Shown here: in pieces, positions 44,450 through 53,658 of the stretch
Numbering within the stretch: position 1 is the stretch's first letter
Layout of the letters: each line of letters starts with the position of its first letter
NCBI RefSeq assembly: GCF_018882185.1
Contig: NZ_JACVOY010000003.1
Span: 1-64,000, forward strand
Direction of reading: 5' to 3'
Source: Polynucleobacter sp. AP-Latsch-80-C2
GTDB lineage: Bacteria > Pseudomonadota > Gammaproteobacteria > Burkholderiales > Burkholderiaceae
Length of the DNA stretch: 64,000 nucleotides
Translations under genes and position numbers: made by a program
Notes under the pieces: generated by a model
What the model was told of the DNA's origin: nothing
Database searches by the model: none
What the model saw: the letters and a program-made list of their open reading frames with translations, nothing else

Positions 44450-45823
44450 TTAGTCTGGAGTGCAAAGACTAATGATTTGCTTGAGATCGGATGCTTGTCC
44501 TAATTTCCATAATGCAGCAATCAGTTGACGGGTCTTTTCCTTGCCAATAATAGGCTCAGCCAAGCTAGTGAACTTTTGTTCTAGGTTGGCATCGCTCATG
44601 GGGTTTTCTACTGAACCAATGGCGTTCTTCACGAACACATGTACTTCTTTACCATCTTTTAGGAATGCTTTGACATCTACCGAAGCCTCGCTAATGGAAG
44701 TATCTGTTGTCGCATTTACTTTTGCGCGTAGCGCTACAACGTCAGCACGATTGACGATATCGTCAGCGTATTCGCCTTCGCCAGCTTGTCCAAAGATTAA
44801 TCCAACAGCACATCCGTGATAGACGCTGAACTTACCTTCTAGTCCATCTTTTGGTGTTTTCTTACCAGTTAATTCCAGTACCAATGGATGTACGCGTAAT
44901 TCAATGCGCTCGACATCTTCCGCTTTCACGCCTTGGGCGCGCAACTGGGCACAAGCATCGATAGCGGGGTGAATCACGATTCCACAAGCAAATGGTTTGT
45001 ATGTGTTTAAAGAAATTTCAAATGATTTACCAAGCGCGCGATCAATTTCTGACCAGTCACATTTGGTAGAAACAGTTTGCATATAGCCACGACCCGCTTC
45101 AAGCGCTTTTGGACTTGCAGTAAAGCCATGCTTTGCTAAGAGTGCAGACAGTTGGCCTGCACGGGCTGCACCACCTGGGTGGAATGGTTTGGTCATGGTG
45201 CCAAACTGCTCACGCATACCTACAGGCTGAGAAGCCGCAATACCTAAAGCCATGGTGGTTTTTTGTAAATCTAGACTCATCAAGCGTGAGCAAGCTGCAG
45301 CTGAACCCAACATACCGGTAGAGCCGGTAATATGCCAACCGCGATGATAGTGATCGGGATACATGGCATTACCGACGCGGCAAGCTACATCAATACCGAG
45401 GATGAGTGAGTCAATCATTTGACGACCATTGGCATTCATGTGCTCACCTAGAGCCAAGATTGCTGACGCAACTGGACCTGCAGGATGAATCACTGTCTTG
45501 AGGTGAGTGTCATCAAAGTCAAAAGTGTGTGAGCTGATACCGTTAATTAAAGCTGCTCCACCCATATCCACTTTATCTTTACGCCCCAAGATACTCGCTT
45601 GTGGGGCTGGCTGAAATTCACGGATAGCAGCCAGCGAAGATTCAACGCTCTCATGATTTGCTGCGCCGATAGCGCAACCTAGCCAATTTAAAAATGTGCG
45701 ATGGGCTTCATGTTCAACTTCTGGAGTCCAGCCTTGACTGGGATGGGAAGTAACAAACTCGGCCAATATTTTAGTTACTGGTGGTGCGTTCAGATCGGCT
45801 GCTGCTGCAATAGCGTGTGACAT
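44450..45823 (-). CDS. MmgE/PrpD family protein
   Basis: A 457-aa protein of the MmgE/PrpD fold, which covers 2-methylcitrate dehydratase, aconitate decarboxylase and iminodisuccinate epimerase. The helical domain contains GAANHESVESSLAAIREF and ISSHTFDFDDTHLKTVIHP, whose Asp and His residues lie in the active site. MREQFGTMTKPFHPGGAARAG is a family block with a conserved Lys. I chose ATG 45823 because AGGAA sits seven bases upstream. An ATG at 45862 would overlap the TctC gene by 14 bases. The exact reaction is unknown. Confidence 0.87.
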   Translation of the reverse strand: MSHAIAAAADLNAPPVTKILAEFVTSHPSQGWTPEVEHEAHRTFLNWLGCAIGAANHESVESSLAAIREFQPAPQASILGRKDKVDMGGAALINGISSHTFDFDDTHLKTVIHPAGPVASAILALGEHMNANGRQMIDSLILGIDVACRVGNAMYPDHYHRGWHITGSTGMLGSAAACSRLMSLDLQKTTMALGIAASQPVGMREQFGTMTKPFHPGGAARAGQLSALLAKHGFTASPKALEAGRGYMQTVSTKCDWSEIDRALGKSFEISLNTYKPFACGIVIHPAIDACAQLRAQGVKAEDVERIELRVHPLVLELTGKKTPKDGLEGKFSVYHGCAVGLIFGQAGEGEYADDIVNRADVVALRAKVNATTDTSISEASVDVKAFLKDGKEVHVFVKNAIGSVENPMSDANLEQKFTSLAEPIIGKEKTRQLIAALWKLGQASDLKQIISLCTPD

Positions 45824-45848
45824 ATGATTTCCTATTGATTGTGTTGAT

Positions 45849-46856
45849 TTATTCGATTTCAATATTGCGGTCTTTGGCTACCTTAGCCCAGCGTGCAATA
45901 TCTTCTTTGATGTAGTTGCCAAATTGTTGTGATGTCATCGGCATTAAGGTCATCGCTTCGCTGCTCATCTTTTCGGAAAACTCAGGGAGCGCTAATACTT
46001 TGTTGAGTTCAGCGTTCAGCTTGGTGGTAATGGCTGGGGGAAGGTTGGCTGGACCAACAACGCCATACCACTGCTGTCCGTCAAAGCCATTAAAACCAAG
46101 CTCTTTAAAGGTTGGGATATTGGGTGCTGCGCTACTACGCTTGGAGCCCGTCACGGCTAAGCCACGCACGCGATTAGTGTTGATGTATGGAAGTGCTGCA
46201 AATAGGGTTGGGAACATTGCCTGAGTTTGGCCAGCGAGTAAATCCGTATAGGCAGGACCCACGCCACGATAGGGAACGTGCACCATGAAAATACCAGCAG
46301 CTAATTTAAGTTGTTCCATACCAAGGTGGGTTAGCGTGCCAGGGCCAGCTGAACCGTAACTGAGTTTTGCTGGATTCTTTTTCGCAAAGTCTACAAACTC
46401 TTTGAAGTTTTTAATTGGCAAATCAGGATTGATGATGAGTACGTTTGGAGTCGCGCCAATCATGCCTACTGGGGTGAAATCTTTGATGGCATCGTAAGGT
46501 AGTTTGCGCACCGCAGGGTTGGTGCCGTGGGTACCAACATAAGCGATCATGAGTGTGTATCCATCAGCCGGTGCTTTTACTACTGCTTGGGATGCAATAG
46601 AGCCGCCCCCACCACCCATATTTTCAACAATGATAGGTTGGCCAATAGAGCGGGATAGTTTTTCTGCTAACGCACGTGCAATGTTGTCCAAGCCTCCACC
46701 CGCAGCAACTGGTGCAATTAATTTGATTGGTTTTACGGGATAAGGAGTAGCTGCAGATGCTTGCGCTTGCGCACTAAAACTAGTGAATACAGTGAGCGCA
46801 GCAAGCGTCAGGGAGGATAAAAAAATCGGCAATTGCCGATTGGGGGTATTGAACAT
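45849..46856 (-). CDS. Bug/TctC family substrate-binding protein (4)
   Basis: A 335-aa receptor with a long signal peptide ending AQA near residue 32. YPVKPIKLIAPVAAGGGLDN opens the mature part. The usual NKPGAGG loop is replaced by ENMGGGGGSIASQ, and DGYTLM follows. It leads the operon TctC-PrpD-hydroxyacid dehydrogenase, so it probably imports or senses the compound these enzymes process. No TctAB permease lies nearby. Confidence 0.9.
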   Translation of the reverse strand: MFNTPNRQLPIFLSSLTLAALTVFTSFSAQAQASAATPYPVKPIKLIAPVAAGGGLDNIARALAEKLSRSIGQPIIVENMGGGGGSIASQAVVKAPADGYTLMIAYVGTHGTNPAVRKLPYDAIKDFTPVGMIGATPNVLIINPDLPIKNFKEFVDFAKKNPAKLSYGSAGPGTLTHLGMEQLKLAAGIFMVHVPYRGVGPAYTDLLAGQTQAMFPTLFAALPYINTNRVRGLAVTGSKRSSAAPNIPTFKELGFNGFDGQQWYGVVGPANLPPAITTKLNAELNKVLALPEFSEKMSSEAMTLMPMTSQQFGNYIKEDIARWAKVAKDRNIEIE

Positions 46857-46943
46857 GTCTCTGGCCCAGGTTATTTTTTGGATTAATCTTGTGGAGCTAT
46901 GTAATTCTACTATTTATGGCAAAGATTTTCTGAGGAGAAAAGC

Positions 46944-47246
46944 GTGATTTTGGAACACTGTGATATTGAAATTGATCCCCAAAAGAGCCCTGCGTTCGAG
47001 GAAGCTATTATTCGCGGCGTCGAGACGGTGATAGCGCACTCAAAGGGATTTCGGGGGTACAAGGTAAACCACAGTGTGGAAAGCCCGGAGCGCTATGTGC
47101 TGTTGATCTACTGGGAGACTATAGAGAACCACACAGTGGATTTTCGAGGCTCAGCCGCCTTCGCTGATTGGCGCGCTATCGTAGGGCCTTATTTTGTAAA
47201 ACCGCCCATGGTCGAGCATATGACTTTAGTGGGTAAGTCTGCTTAA
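46944..47246 (+). CDS. Antibiotic biosynthesis monooxygenase (ABM) domain protein
   Basis: A 100-aa ferredoxin-like protein of the ABM superfamily. SKGFRGYKVNHSVESPERYVLLIYWET is split by the family's beta-alpha-beta pattern, with W and E typical of the central sheet. Members break down or detoxify quinones, heme or antibiotics, and many are dimeric. The C-terminal stop overlaps the converging trhO stop by four bases. Function here is unknown. Confidence 0.82.
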   Translation: MILEHCDIEIDPQKSPAFEEAIIRGVETVIAHSKGFRGYKVNHSVESPERYVLLIYWETIENHTVDFRGSAAFADWRAIVGPYFVKPPMVEHMTLVGKSA

Positions 47247-48013
47247 CTGACTTTGATCTTTTTGCGATTGGATGCTTCAAAAGGGATGGAGTCTAGATTT
47301 GGCTCCAAGGCTTCCCGCTGATCAAAGACAAAGCAAGTGCCTTGGTAGTGGGCTGAGCCTACTTCCTCAAAATATTTCAGAATGCCACCTTCGAGTTGGT
47401 AGCTATGCTCCATACCAATTTCGCGCATGAAGAGCCCTGATTTTTCACAACGAATTCCGCCAGTGCAAAAACTCACTACCGTTTTGTCGGCCAGTTGTTC
47501 CTTGTGGGCGGTAATGGCCTCCGGAAATTCAGTGAACTTTTGGATATTAAAGTGCAAGGCATTCTCAAAAGTGCCATAGTCCACTTCAAACGCATTACGC
47601 GTATCAAGCATTACGACTGGTCGACCTAAATCATCTGTGCCGCGATCAAGCCATTCTTGTAATTTTTTTGGGGTAATGAAATTTGCTCGACCAGACTCGG
47701 GGCGAATACTCGGATGGTTCATCCGAATGATTTCCGCTTTCAGCTTGATCAGCATCTTTTTAAAAGGTTGGTGCTCTGACCAACTTTCTTTAGCTTCTAA
47801 AGGGCTAAAACGAGCATCGCTTCTGAGCCAGTCCAAAAAGCTACGTAACTCTGCCGTCTGACCAGCGAGGAACATATTAATGCCTTCGCCCGTCAATAAA
47901 ATGGTGCCTTTAAGCTCGCGAACATTGCATTCATCGAGCATTTTTGCTCGGAGCGTAGATAAGTCCTCTAGGCTGACAAATAAATAGGCGGCAATGTTCA
48001 AAATCGGCTTCAT
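47243..48013 (-). CDS. trhO: tRNA uridine(34) hydroxylase TrhO (rhodanese-like)
   Basis: A 256-aa protein. An N-terminal ferredoxin-like domain (about 1-95, with GTILLTGEGINMFLAG) is followed by a rhodanese domain with the catalytic Cys183 in SFCTGGIRCEKS. This is the YceA/TrhO family, which uses oxygen to make 5-hydroxyuridine at tRNA position 34. I chose ATG 48013 because GGGGG precedes it; an upstream ATG at 48043 adds ten poorly conserved residues. It converges on the ABM gene. Confidence 0.92.
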   Translation of the reverse strand: MKPILNIAAYLFVSLEDLSTLRAKMLDECNVRELKGTILLTGEGINMFLAGQTAELRSFLDWLRSDARFSPLEAKESWSEHQPFKKMLIKLKAEIIRMNHPSIRPESGRANFITPKKLQEWLDRGTDDLGRPVVMLDTRNAFEVDYGTFENALHFNIQKFTEFPEAITAHKEQLADKTVVSFCTGGIRCEKSGLFMREIGMEHSYQLEGGILKYFEEVGSAHYQGTCFVFDQREALEPNLDSIPFEASNRKKIKVS

Positions 48014-48085
48014 AGTCCCCCTATTATCAAGCAAGCTGACCAAGGGGGTGGTAATCTTGGGGCTTCAATTGGGAGGAGATGATCC

Positions 48086-49087
48086 ATGATGCTTTTGCAA
48101 AAAATAGCCAAAAGAGCTGTTCTATTCGCTTTCTTGGCCTTGGGCGCTAGCAGTCTTGTAAATGCTCAATCTGGGAGCGCCGGGGCTTGGCCTACCCAAA
48201 AGCCTATTCGCTTAATTGCCGTATTTCCGCCTGGTGGATCTGTGGACCAGGTTGCCCGTGTCTTGGCTCCTGCTTTGCAGTCTGAATTAAAACAAAATGT
48301 GATTGTTGAAAATATTGGGGGTGCATCGGGCGTTATCGGTACTTCTGCAATGACAAGATCCGATGCTGATGGTTACGCATTTGCAGTGGTCTTTGATACC
48401 CATGGCGTTAATCCAAGTCTCAAAGACAAGCTACCCTATGACACCATTAAAGATATTGCGCCTGTCATTTTGGTGGGTACCTCACCAATGGTGTTGGTTG
48501 CGAGTAAAAAATCTGGCATCACCAGCTTTAAGCAATTGGTTGATATGTCTAAAACCGGCAAGCAATTTAGTTATGGCTCGATTGGTATTGGTAGCTTAGG
48601 TCACTTAGCCATGGCACGCCTCGCTAAGCAAGCAGGATTTGATTGGAATCACATTCCCTATCGTGGGGGAGGTCCTTTAATGCAGGACGTTCTAGGTGGA
48701 CAGGTCGAGTTGGCAGTCGGATCTGAGTTTTTAGTAAAGCCGCATATTGATAGTGGTGGAGTGATCCCATTGGTAATTACTACGGCTAAAAGATCTGCAG
48801 CGTTGCCTAATGTCCCGACTATTTCTGAAAGTGGTTTCCCGGGCTTTAGTGCTCCTGCTTGGTGGGGTGTTTTAGCGCCAGCGAAGACACCTCCTGCCGT
48901 GGTGGATGCAATGAATAAGGCTTTAAATAAAGTATTGAAAACACCTGCTGTAGCAGATAAGTTCAAAGCCCAAGGGATTGATATTGTGGGTGGCACAACT
49001 GAAACACTGCGCGACTTTATTGGTAAGCAAATTGCGGTATGGGGCAAGTTTGTGATTGAGAACAATATTAAAGAAACTGGTCAATAG
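48086..49087 (+). CDS. Bug/TctC family substrate-binding protein (5)
   Basis: A 333-aa receptor with a signal peptide ending NAQ near residue 27. WPTQKPIRLIAVFPPGGSVD opens the mature part. The NKPGAGG block is replaced by ENIGGASGVIGTSAMT, and DGYAFAVVF follows. It has a strong GGAGGAG ribosome site. It is followed after nine bases by the CMD gene, then pirin and methyltransferase, in one direction, so it may belong to that operon. No permease genes are near. Confidence 0.89.
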   Translation: MMLLQKIAKRAVLFAFLALGASSLVNAQSGSAGAWPTQKPIRLIAVFPPGGSVDQVARVLAPALQSELKQNVIVENIGGASGVIGTSAMTRSDADGYAFAVVFDTHGVNPSLKDKLPYDTIKDIAPVILVGTSPMVLVASKKSGITSFKQLVDMSKTGKQFSYGSIGIGSLGHLAMARLAKQAGFDWNHIPYRGGGPLMQDVLGGQVELAVGSEFLVKPHIDSGGVIPLVITTAKRSAALPNVPTISESGFPGFSAPAWWGVLAPAKTPPAVVDAMNKALNKVLKTPAVADKFKAQGIDIVGGTTETLRDFIGKQIAVWGKFVIENNIKETGQ

Positions 49088-49096
49088 AAAGTTACT

Positions 49097-49648
49097 ATGT
49101 CTGAACGTTTAATTCCTTATCAGCCAATGGATTTGGCCGAGCCAGCTGAACTGGTTGCCGCGATTCGCAAAAGACGCGGCGGTCAATTTATTAATCTTGA
49201 TCGCATGCTATTGCATAGCGTACCGATTGCCGAGGGTTGGAATCATTTTATCGGAGAGATTCGTAACAACTTGTCTTTGGATCCTAAATTACGCGAGTTA
49301 GCCATGTGTGGAGTGGCCGTCCTCAATGGCGCCGAGTATGAATTTTTTCATCATGCACCACCATTTAAAAAGGCAGGCGGTACCGAAGAGCAAGTTCAAG
49401 CTTTGCGTTTAATCGGGCAAGCCAATTTCCCGAAGAATCTATTTAGCCAAGTGGAAAATGATGCGGCAGATTTAACGTTTCAAATGACGCGCAATATTCA
49501 GGTTGATGGAGCGCTCATGGGGCGTCTGCAAAAAGAACTGGGTAGCACCGATACGGTTGAGTTAGTAACCGTGATTGCGGCTTACAACATGGTGTCCCGT
49601 TTCTTAATTGCCTTAGATGTCAATCCTGAAGATCACCCGCCAGCCTAA
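49097..49648 (+). CDS. Carboxymuconolactone decarboxylase family protein
   Basis: A 183-aa all-helical protein of the CMD/AhpD fold. ELAMCGVAVLNGAEYEFFHHAPPFKKAGG carries the family core, here with EYEFFHH as the likely active region. The CxxC motif of AhpD peroxidases is absent, so peroxidase activity is unlikely. It follows a TctC gene closely and ends just before the pirin gene. Its substrate is unknown. Confidence 0.86.
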   Translation: MSERLIPYQPMDLAEPAELVAAIRKRRGGQFINLDRMLLHSVPIAEGWNHFIGEIRNNLSLDPKLRELAMCGVAVLNGAEYEFFHHAPPFKKAGGTEEQVQALRLIGQANFPKNLFSQVENDAADLTFQMTRNIQVDGALMGRLQKELGSTDTVELVTVIAAYNMVSRFLIALDVNPEDHPPA

Positions 49649-49670
49649 TGGAAAGCATGACTCAAAAAGT

Positions 49671-50525
49671 ATGATTCGCAATATTCAAACTGTTATTCCT
49701 GGTATCGCTACCTCTGATGGTGCGGGCGTGAAGTTGCGTCGCAGTTTAGGTGGCCAGCAGCAAGTTCGCTTGGATCCTTTTTTAATGCTCGATGAGTTTT
49801 CATCGAATGATCCCAATGATTATGTTGCTGGTTTTCCTGCGCATCCTCACAGAGGTTTTGAGACAGTCACGTATATGCTTGAAGGTCATATGCTCCATGA
49901 GGATCATTTGGGCAATCAGGGACATCTCAAGACGGGTGGCGTGCAATGGATGACGGCTGGGCGCGGCATTATCCATTCTGAAATGCCGCAACAGGTCAGC
50001 GGTGCGATGCGGGGTTTTCAGTTGTGGATCAATTTACCTGCAATAGAAAAAATGAAGCCTGCTGGCTACAAAGATATTCAGGTGGAAGATATACCCAAAG
50101 TCTCTTTAGATAACGGGGGATCAGTTAAGGTTATCGCAGGTAGTTTTGAAGGTGGCGAAAAAGTGACTAACGGGCCAATCCAAGGCATTACGACCGCGCC
50201 ATTATTTTTAGATGTGCATTTGCCAGCTAATGCCGAGTTCGAGCACCGCATACCCAAAGAACAAAATGCCTTTATTTATATTTATGAAGGTGATTTAGAG
50301 GTCGGTGGCCCGATGCGCGCAGCACCAAAGCAGGCTGCGATTGTGCTGGGTGATGGTGATCGTTTTAAAGTAAAGGCGGGAGCCGCTGGCGCTCAATTTA
50401 TTGTTCTAGCTGCATTACCTTTGCATGAGCCGATTGCGCAATACGGCCCTTTTGTTATGAATACGCGTGCTGAAATAGAGCAAGCAATTGACGATTATCA
50501 AAATAATCGCTTTGTGATTGCTTAA
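49671..50525 (+). CDS. Pirin family protein
   Basis: A 284-aa bicupin. The metal site is visible in FPAHPHRGFETVTYM (two His), HEDHLGNQ and IIHSEMP (His and Glu), matching the three-His one-Glu pattern of pirins. Bacterial pirins can act as quercetinase-like dioxygenases or redox-sensing regulators. I chose ATG 49671 (MIRNIQTVIPG) because this opening is conserved in pirins. A longer start at 49617 lies in the preceding gene and is unlikely. The methyltransferase gene begins four bases later. Confidence 0.92.
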   Translation: MIRNIQTVIPGIATSDGAGVKLRRSLGGQQQVRLDPFLMLDEFSSNDPNDYVAGFPAHPHRGFETVTYMLEGHMLHEDHLGNQGHLKTGGVQWMTAGRGIIHSEMPQQVSGAMRGFQLWINLPAIEKMKPAGYKDIQVEDIPKVSLDNGGSVKVIAGSFEGGEKVTNGPIQGITTAPLFLDVHLPANAEFEHRIPKEQNAFIYIYEGDLEVGGPMRAAPKQAAIVLGDGDRFKVKAGAAGAQFIVLAALPLHEPIAQYGPFVMNTRAEIEQAIDDYQNNRFVIA

Positions 50526-50528
50526 GCG

Positions 50529-51686
50529 ATGATTCACTGGGAGGAGGGCGGCGAGCAATTTAGCGCTCGATGGCATTCTGAAAATGGCATCAGACCCCAC
50601 CAAAAGGTAGTCCTGGCTGACGACACGCTTACTGCGGATCTTGCCTATCGCATGGCTTGCGAAGGCACAGCGATGCTATATCAGGGTGATTTTCAGAATG
50701 CCCGCCAATTACTGCAGGCTCTCGTTAGAAGGGTTGATAAACCTTCTAAGAAATCCCATAGAGCCGACCGCGTTGAAAAGGAAAAAGGCAAAAGCCCCTT
50801 AGAGGCTTTTAATCTTCACCGTCTCTCTCAGTCGCAGCGTGCGCGCATTTTGGGGATGTTGCTTATTCCCGTGAATGCTGACCATAGTATTTCTTTGCGA
50901 AGGGCTCCTGAGGTCGTCCAGGCCTGTCTAGAGGCTTATGGCAATCAGACCGAGCCTTATGTCATCTCCCTGAGAGAATTGCTTGGTGTTATCAGCGCTC
51001 ATGAGTGGCGCAAGAAGGGCGTTCAGGTTTTAACTAGAGATGATGAAGAGATCCGCATTCATCCACACTACGGCGTGTTTTCTCCGGTTCGCGGGGAGTA
51101 TATCGAGCTGGTATTGAAGACCCCCTTGCCCGCTGTCATTCAGAAGGACTCAATAGCTTTTGATGTCGGCGTTGGTGCAGGAGTGTTGTCGGTGGTATTG
51201 GCGATGCGGGGGGTGCAAAAGATTCTTGCAACAGATCAGAGTGAGCGAGCCTTGGCATGCGCACTCGAAAATATCGCAGATCTTGGTTTGGAGGATGTTG
51301 TGGACGTCTTGAATGTAGATTTATTTCCGCAGAGTAAGGCAGCCTTGATTGTGTGTAACCCACCTTGGTTACCTGCAAGACCGAGTTCCGCTTTAGAGCA
51401 CGCTGTATATGACCCAGAGAGTCAAATGCTCAAAGGCTTCCTTGGTGGACTGAAAGACCATTTATTACCAGGCGGCGAGGGTTGGCTCATTCTTTCTGAT
51501 TTGGCAGAGCACCTTGGCTTGCGCACTAGAGAGGCACTGCTAGAGTGGATTGATGCGGCAGACTTAAAAGTCATCGAGCGTCGAGACACTGAGCCCCATC
51601 ATCCCAAAGCATTTGATAAAACGGATGCCTTGCATGCGGCAAGATCAAAAGAAATTACTTCGCTGTGGCGCCTGGCAGCGAAATAG
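50529..51686 (+). CDS. Class I SAM-dependent methyltransferase (HemK/RsmC-like)
   Basis: A 385-aa protein. The C-terminal half has the SAM loop AFDVGVGAGVLSVVLAMRG at about 213-231 and the catalytic CNPPW at about 277-281. NPPW/Y with a Glu-rich tail is typical of N-methyltransferases acting on Gln, Asn, or purine N atoms. About 190 N-terminal residues, with a charged KKSHRADRVEKEKGKSP stretch, are less conserved and may bind the substrate. The target is unknown. It lies four bases after pirin and ends the strand's run before tmRNA. Confidence 0.85.
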   Translation: MIHWEEGGEQFSARWHSENGIRPHQKVVLADDTLTADLAYRMACEGTAMLYQGDFQNARQLLQALVRRVDKPSKKSHRADRVEKEKGKSPLEAFNLHRLSQSQRARILGMLLIPVNADHSISLRRAPEVVQACLEAYGNQTEPYVISLRELLGVISAHEWRKKGVQVLTRDDEEIRIHPHYGVFSPVRGEYIELVLKTPLPAVIQKDSIAFDVGVGAGVLSVVLAMRGVQKILATDQSERALACALENIADLGLEDVVDVLNVDLFPQSKAALIVCNPPWLPARPSSALEHAVYDPESQMLKGFLGGLKDHLLPGGEGWLILSDLAEHLGLRTREALLEWIDAADLKVIERRDTEPHHPKAFDKTDALHAARSKEITSLWRLAAK

Positions 51687-51710
51687 GGAAGATTAGAAAG
51701 TAATCAGTTG

Positions 51711-51745
51711 GAAAAACAAAACCCCTCTAAAAATCAGAGGGGTTT
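51711..51745 (-). terminator. Terminator of the tmRNA gene
   Basis: A ten-pair stem (arms at 51719-51728 and 51736-51745, loop of seven) is followed on the minus strand by TTTTGTTTTT. It ends the ssrA transcript nine bases past the tmRNA CCA. It may also stop the oppositely directed methyltransferase transcript. Confidence 0.88.
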
Positions 51746-51753
51746 GTCATTAA

Positions 51754-52112
51754 TGGTGGAGTCGGCGGGAATCGAACCCGCGTCCGCAAATCCTCTACAA
51801 CAAGTTCTACATACTTAGTCATATCATTTAATTTAATCGGCTAGTCACAGATTGACATGTTCCACGCTGACGATTCACTAAGTTTTCGAACTATTCCTCG
51901 TGACACGAAATAGTCTTATCTCTTGTATATGACCCTGATCTAGCTTTCGCTAGCTGACCCAAGAGAGAATCAGTTCAGGGGCAACCGCAATTAAGCGGCT
52001 AGTGCGAAACGTTCGTCGTTTGCAGTTATTACATTCCCATTGATTTACGAGATAACGGGTCCTCGGTATGCCCTTGATGCTTTGTAATCCACGTCGAAAC
52101 CATGTCGACCCC
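51754..52112 (-). ncRNA. ssrA: Transfer-messenger RNA (tmRNA)
   Basis: About 359 bases. The 5-prime GGGGTCG (52112-52106) pairs with CGACTCC before the 3-prime ACCA, with one G-U pair, to form the acceptor stem. The T-arm carries GGTTCGATTCC and the CCA is encoded. The resume codon GCA at 52023-52021 starts the tag ANDERFALAA, which ends at TAA 51993-51991. With the alanine brought by the tmRNA itself, the added tag is AANDERFALAA. The tag ends in ALAA for ClpXP degradation. It rescues stalled ribosomes with SmpB. Confidence 0.98.
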
Positions 52113-52184
52113 GGAGTTCATGCATAAGAACCTCTATTTTAAGGCCGTCAGCTTTAAATTGCCCAATATCTTTTACGAGGGTAT

Positions 52185-52865
52185 CTAAGCCCTACTGGGA
52201 AAGATGATTTTCAATAAATCGAGTGGATTATTGATGATGAAATCAGCGCCCCAAGACTCTGGAGGTTCATTGCAGCCACAGTAGCCATAAGCAGCTGCCA
52301 CGGTATGCATTCCAGCTGCCTTACCCGCCACAATGTCTCGAATGTCATCGCCCACATAGATTGATTTGGTGGGATCGATATTGGCTACCCGAGCTGCATG
52401 CAGTATGGGTTCTGGATGGGGCTTGGAATGTGGCGTTGTATCACCAGAAACAGTTGAGGCGGATCTTTGTCGTAGCCCCATCAAATCTACTAGTGGGTTT
52501 GTAAATCGCTCACTTTTATTGGTGACAATTCCCCAGGGGAGATTGGCTTCATCCATTTGCTGCAATAGATGATCAATGCCGTCAAATAATTTGCTATCAA
52601 CGAGCAAGGCTTTTTCGTAGTTGATGAAAAACTCATCGCGTAGCTCAATGAAATCAGGGTGATCCGTGCCAATACCAAAGGCGCCACCAATTAAGCCGCG
52701 TGCACCAGCAGAGGCACATGGACGTAATTCCGTATATGGCTTAGGCGCAAGATTGCGGGCCACTAATAATTTATTGGTGGCAGCCACCAAATCAGGCGCC
52801 GTATCGGCTAGGGTGCCATCAAGATCAAAGAAAACGCCATGATAGGGACTCAATAAATTGCTCAC
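52185..52865 (-). CDS. gph: Phosphoglycolate phosphatase (HAD family)
   Basis: A 226-aa HAD hydrolase. Motif I DLDGT is at 14-18 and the TNKSE block is motif II/III. Motif IV GDDIRD with the acidic pair is at about 167-172. A helical cap lies at about 20-85. Gph removes phosphate from 2-phosphoglycolate, a DNA repair product. It lies eight bases downstream of ubiG and is probably in the same operon, the common gene order in betaproteobacteria. Confidence 0.92.
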   Translation of the reverse strand: MSNLLSPYHGVFFDLDGTLADTAPDLVAATNKLLVARNLAPKPYTELRPCASAGARGLIGGAFGIGTDHPDFIELRDEFFINYEKALLVDSKLFDGIDHLLQQMDEANLPWGIVTNKSERFTNPLVDLMGLRQRSASTVSGDTTPHSKPHPEPILHAARVANIDPTKSIYVGDDIRDIVAGKAAGMHTVAAAYGYCGCNEPPESWGADFIINNPLDLLKIIFPSRA

Positions 52866-52873
52866 GCTTTAAA

Positions 52874-53563
52874 TTACTTCCTTACGGCAATCATGTAATT
52901 AACGTCGACGTCATCATTCAAGCTGTAAACCTGAGTAAGGGGGTTGTAGCTCAAACCTTTCATGCCCAAGAGTTCTAATCCGGCAGCTCTGGTAAAGGCA
53001 AGCAATTCAGAGGGTTTAATGAATTTTGCGTATTCATGAGTCCCTTTTGGGAGCAGTCGCAGAATGTATTCAGCTCCAATAATGGCAAATAGGTAGGACT
53101 TTGTGCTGCGGTTGAGGGTGCTAAAAAATAATGTTCCGCCTGGTTTGCATAAAACAGCACAAGCGCGAACGACAGAAGCAGGGTCTGGAACGTGCTCAAG
53201 CATCTCCATGCAAGTGACTACGTCGTATTGCTCTGGTTGCTCTTGCGCTAAATCTTCTGCAGAAATGGCGCGATAGGTGAGGTTTGCGCCAACCTCTAAG
53301 GCGTGCAATTCAGCAACCTTGAGTGCTTTTTCTGACAAATCAATACCAGTGGTATCAGCGCCAGATTGGGCAATGGATTCAGCTAGGATGCCACCACCAC
53401 ATCCAATATCAACAACTTTCTTGCCATCTAGATTCACAGAGGATTTGATCCATGATAGGCGCAGAGGGTTAATGGCATGCAAAGGCTTGAATTCGCTATT
53501 GGGATCCCACCAGCGATGGGCTAGGGCGCTAAATTTAGCGATTTCAGATTGGTCGACGTTCAT
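52874..53563 (-). CDS. ubiG: Ubiquinone biosynthesis O-methyltransferase UbiG
   Basis: A 229-aa SAM-dependent methyltransferase. [19 protein letters not shown] at the N-terminus and [16 protein letters not shown] (SAM loop, about 51-66) are UbiG signatures. [11 protein letters not shown] follows the catalytic region. It performs both O-methylation steps of ubiquinone synthesis in the quinone pool used by the cco oxidase. gph follows in the same direction. Confidence 0.95.
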   Translation of the reverse strand: MNVDQSEIAKFSALAHRWWDPNSEFKPLHAINPLRLSWIKSSVNLDGKKVVDIGCGGGILAESIAQSGADTTGIDLSEKALKVAELHALEVGANLTYRAISAEDLAQEQPEQYDVVTCMEMLEHVPDPASVVRACAVLCKPGGTLFFSTLNRSTKSYLFAIIGAEYILRLLPKGTHEYAKFIKPSELLAFTRAAGLELLGMKGLSYNPLTQVYSLNDDVDVNYMIAVRK

Positions 53564-53615
53564 ATGGATTCAGACAGTTGGGGTGCTAATGGGGATATTA
53601 CGAATATAGCGGAAA

Positions 53616-53645
53616 TAAAAAAGCCCGCATCAGCGGGCTTTTTTA
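53616..53645. terminator. Terminator between ubiG and ompA
   Basis: AAAAGCCCGC-ATCA-GCGGGCTTTT gives a stem of at least twelve pairs with A/T ends. On the minus strand it ends the ompA transcript before ubiG, because the run of Ts follows the right arm. Confidence 0.9.
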
Positions 53646-53658
53646 CAAGTAAAGCGAA

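Noticed and set aside
51754..52112. Genomic island at the tmRNA 3-prime end
   Set aside because: The region past the 3-prime end has a terminator and a housekeeping-like methyltransferase, with no integrase or direct repeat visible.
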